Shown piece by piece: positions 63,601 to 64,000 of a stretch of DNA of 64,000 bases (position 1 is its first letter; each line of letters begins with the position of its first letter). The notes under the pieces were generated by a model. That model was given only the letters and a program-made list of their open reading frames with translations, did no database searches and was not told the origin of the DNA. Source of the DNA: AV40 sp963817335 (lineage in GTDB: Bacteria; Verrucomicrobiota; Verrucomicrobiia; Chthoniobacterales; UBA10450); contig CAWFNX010000005.1 in NCBI GenBank assembly GCA_963817335.1, positions 1,240,001 through 1,304,000 of the forward strand. Reading direction: 5' to 3'. A program made the translations under genes and the position numbers.

Positions 63601-64000
63601 TGAATGGTGTCGTTCACGGTCACGCTTCCTCCGGTAGAAACCAGTTTGACCGTGCCACCGGCTCCGGAAAACCCATTGTCGCCACTGACATTGTTGCCGG
63701 TGGTGGCACTGATGTCCGAGCCATTATTCGCAGTAATATCTCCGGCTGCGTTAACGATAAACGTTCCGCCATCACCGCCTGAGGCCGGGCCGCCTCCACT
63801 GAAACTTCCCGCGTCCGCGCCGTTAAAGTTCGCAAAAGCGATTCCGGTCGCCGAATCGAACGTCAACGTGTTCGCGTTGACGGTGAGGAGGCCTCCCGAG
63901 GAAAGGCCGTTGATCCCGCCATATTGATTGCCGCTGAAATCCATCCCGTTCGGCGAAACAATCGACGAAATGTTGAATGTGTTCTGCTCTGCCGCACCAT
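60666..64000 (-). CDS. Giant FHA-like beta-helix surface protein (5' end outside window)
   Basis: The frame runs without interruption from the right edge (1111 codons visible), so its start is beyond the window. Recurring GGSIGGNASINLTVSG-type units fit a right-handed beta-helix as in filamentous haemagglutinin-like adhesins. The visible N-terminal end (NTFNISSIVSPNGMDFSG) also resembles the start of a haemagglutination-activity domain. The C-terminus is basic (NKANRSRNSRGAKNVQSRAG). Secretion by a TpsB partner is likely but none was recognised nearby. Confidence 0.8.
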   Translation of the reverse strand, partial: GAAEQNTFNISSIVSPNGMDFSGNQYGGINGLSSGGLLTVNANTLTFDSATGIAFANFNGADAGSFSGGGPASGGDGGTFIVNAAGDITANNGSDISATTGNNVSGDNGFSGAGGTVKLVSTGGSVTVNDTIQVSSDDPIPGQTPPPPIRRSASGGTILLQSNLTSGTGITVGANGQLLSLLDANAPGPGGSITLSTMGAAIVVNGTIEADRGTITMDQNDPAGSTPTITIDGATIIAQTLNITSPGEVDIGLNNAVTLGVGAMAVSVDNSNGNISTGGNIILNPAGNLNTAAGVTLSVQNTNGTITNGGNITLTVGGNVVTTNGLSLILQNYDESANPAGNIGTGGNLSATVSGNVTAGYVDMFINNRGGGTIGSGGNLTLTVNGSLTTTGDAGFAIQTRFDNGSNNSIIGSTIGSAVMLEVSAASVNIGGSLANTVFNSGLPFSGISNRGSTIDGDATYEWNVPGGVSIGGTAPFMLLNDGGNNVASPVGGTIHGNALLQVVGGSLSASGFVDALSNVNPAVDAEINNKGGGVIDDNATINFNITGDITANNGTNAPGDAVFLISNEQNSNGLAGGSIGGAATITIGAADITAAGDFSAQIFNQRALNATGANGGSIGTNAAVNITGSDLSVGGELFLQIVNQNLGSGSGSGGSIGGNASINLTVSGDITTTGTDTNSSGTPGDMAFNIFNQGNNGNTVGGSITSDATVNIQTANISAANDFVAQIVNFNGGTIGGKAALTLNATGDVGTGGLLFFGLFNNPGAIESDASVDVSAASLTAGSTFEAFIENVGGTIGGNATVQVGTPLGLNADHLFVVIDSSSGGSVGGNETINMNISGTATVNNEATVQILGPDPTGSAAINFNGGAYQIGGTFFNTIDGNGTITFNNTDIHANVVQAGVFGANGSLIIGGSGSNTISADTILKLYAPGSNGLLKFIASVTLSSGTAMDLAANTITINPGVTVTIAGIGGAANVYTNNANYSGFGGINGSNGTFAGNGANNPQPLANAPTFGAAPGSFSSSSTTGVSNKTLSSGSVSSSVNAAGSAISVSNSGELLSLLNSSTAGAGGKITVSNKANRSRNSRGAKNVQSRAGVQKFPATVAALPRTQ

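Overview
The window looks like a chromosomal segment of a soil- or freshwater-type Verrucomicrobiota bacterium, probably a Spartobacteria/Chthoniobacterales lineage. This is an inference from gene content. The clues are a PEP-CTERM sorting tail, long Pro-Thr linkers, dockerin-like tails on secreted beta-propellers, a CADD-type protein known from the related Chlamydiae, MlaEFD with a Gram-negative envelope, and structured intergenic repeats. There is no rRNA, tRNA or CRISPR array, and no intact transposase. Genes are tightly packed, with many ATGA, TAATG and TTGA stop/start overlaps.

Layout. 1-1314: the 5' part of a XerC-type recombinase (cut by the window edge) and a lipoprotein. 1486-6551: an operon-like run of a small protein, MlaE, MlaF, MlaD, a PIN-TRAM membrane protein, an FkbM methyltransferase and a membrane protein. 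6724-8163: a broken thioredoxin tail, a DUF2834-like protein and an intact membrane-anchored thioredoxin. 8168-12864: trpS, a UDP-xylose-synthase-like epimerase, a Pro/Thr-linker protein, a 2-TM protein, a secreted protein and a 59-residue zinc-ribbon protein. 12941-23664: three related very large secreted proteins, of which two are BNR/sortilin-like propellers and the middle one is disrupted by two frameshifts. All three end in the same beta domain plus dockerin-like repeat pair.

23795-32248 is the most accessory-looking part: a TPR protein, a secreted hydrolase whose signal peptide lies in another frame, a PilT ATPase with micro-ORFs upstream, a tandemly duplicated PEP-CTERM protein, an FN3 protein, a 336-bp array of 21-bp degenerate repeats, a sigma-region-4/winged-helix regulator and two unknown small proteins.

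32484-58857 is mostly housekeeping: coaE-rho, RNase D, TolB-like propeller, nadE, GlcD-like oxidase, fabI, a GH74/sortilin-like propeller, CADD, TreS-maltokinase, ECF sigma/anti-sigma, DUF2017-clpS-ybeY-panE, an S23 four-helix-bundle gene between inverted repeats, ndh, rpmI, SRP RNA, a MoeB/ThiF-rhodanese protein and a LysM lipoprotein. 58859-64000 is a minus-strand surface cluster: a giant FHA-like beta-helix adhesin (5' end outside the window), an outer-membrane barrel and a FecR-domain protein.

Functionally the window combines envelope lipid transport (Mla), surface and secreted proteins (dockerin-like, PEP-CTERM, adhesin trio), type IV pilus retraction, and core metabolism: NAD, CoA, fatty acids, folate-type CADD and trehalose/maltose-1-phosphate. 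The items most worth follow-up are the 21-bp phased repeat array beside the multi-winged-helix regulator, the duplicated PEP-CTERM substrate, the dockerin-like cluster with compensating frameshifts and a phage-like domain insertion, and the S23 gene flanked by inverted repeats.
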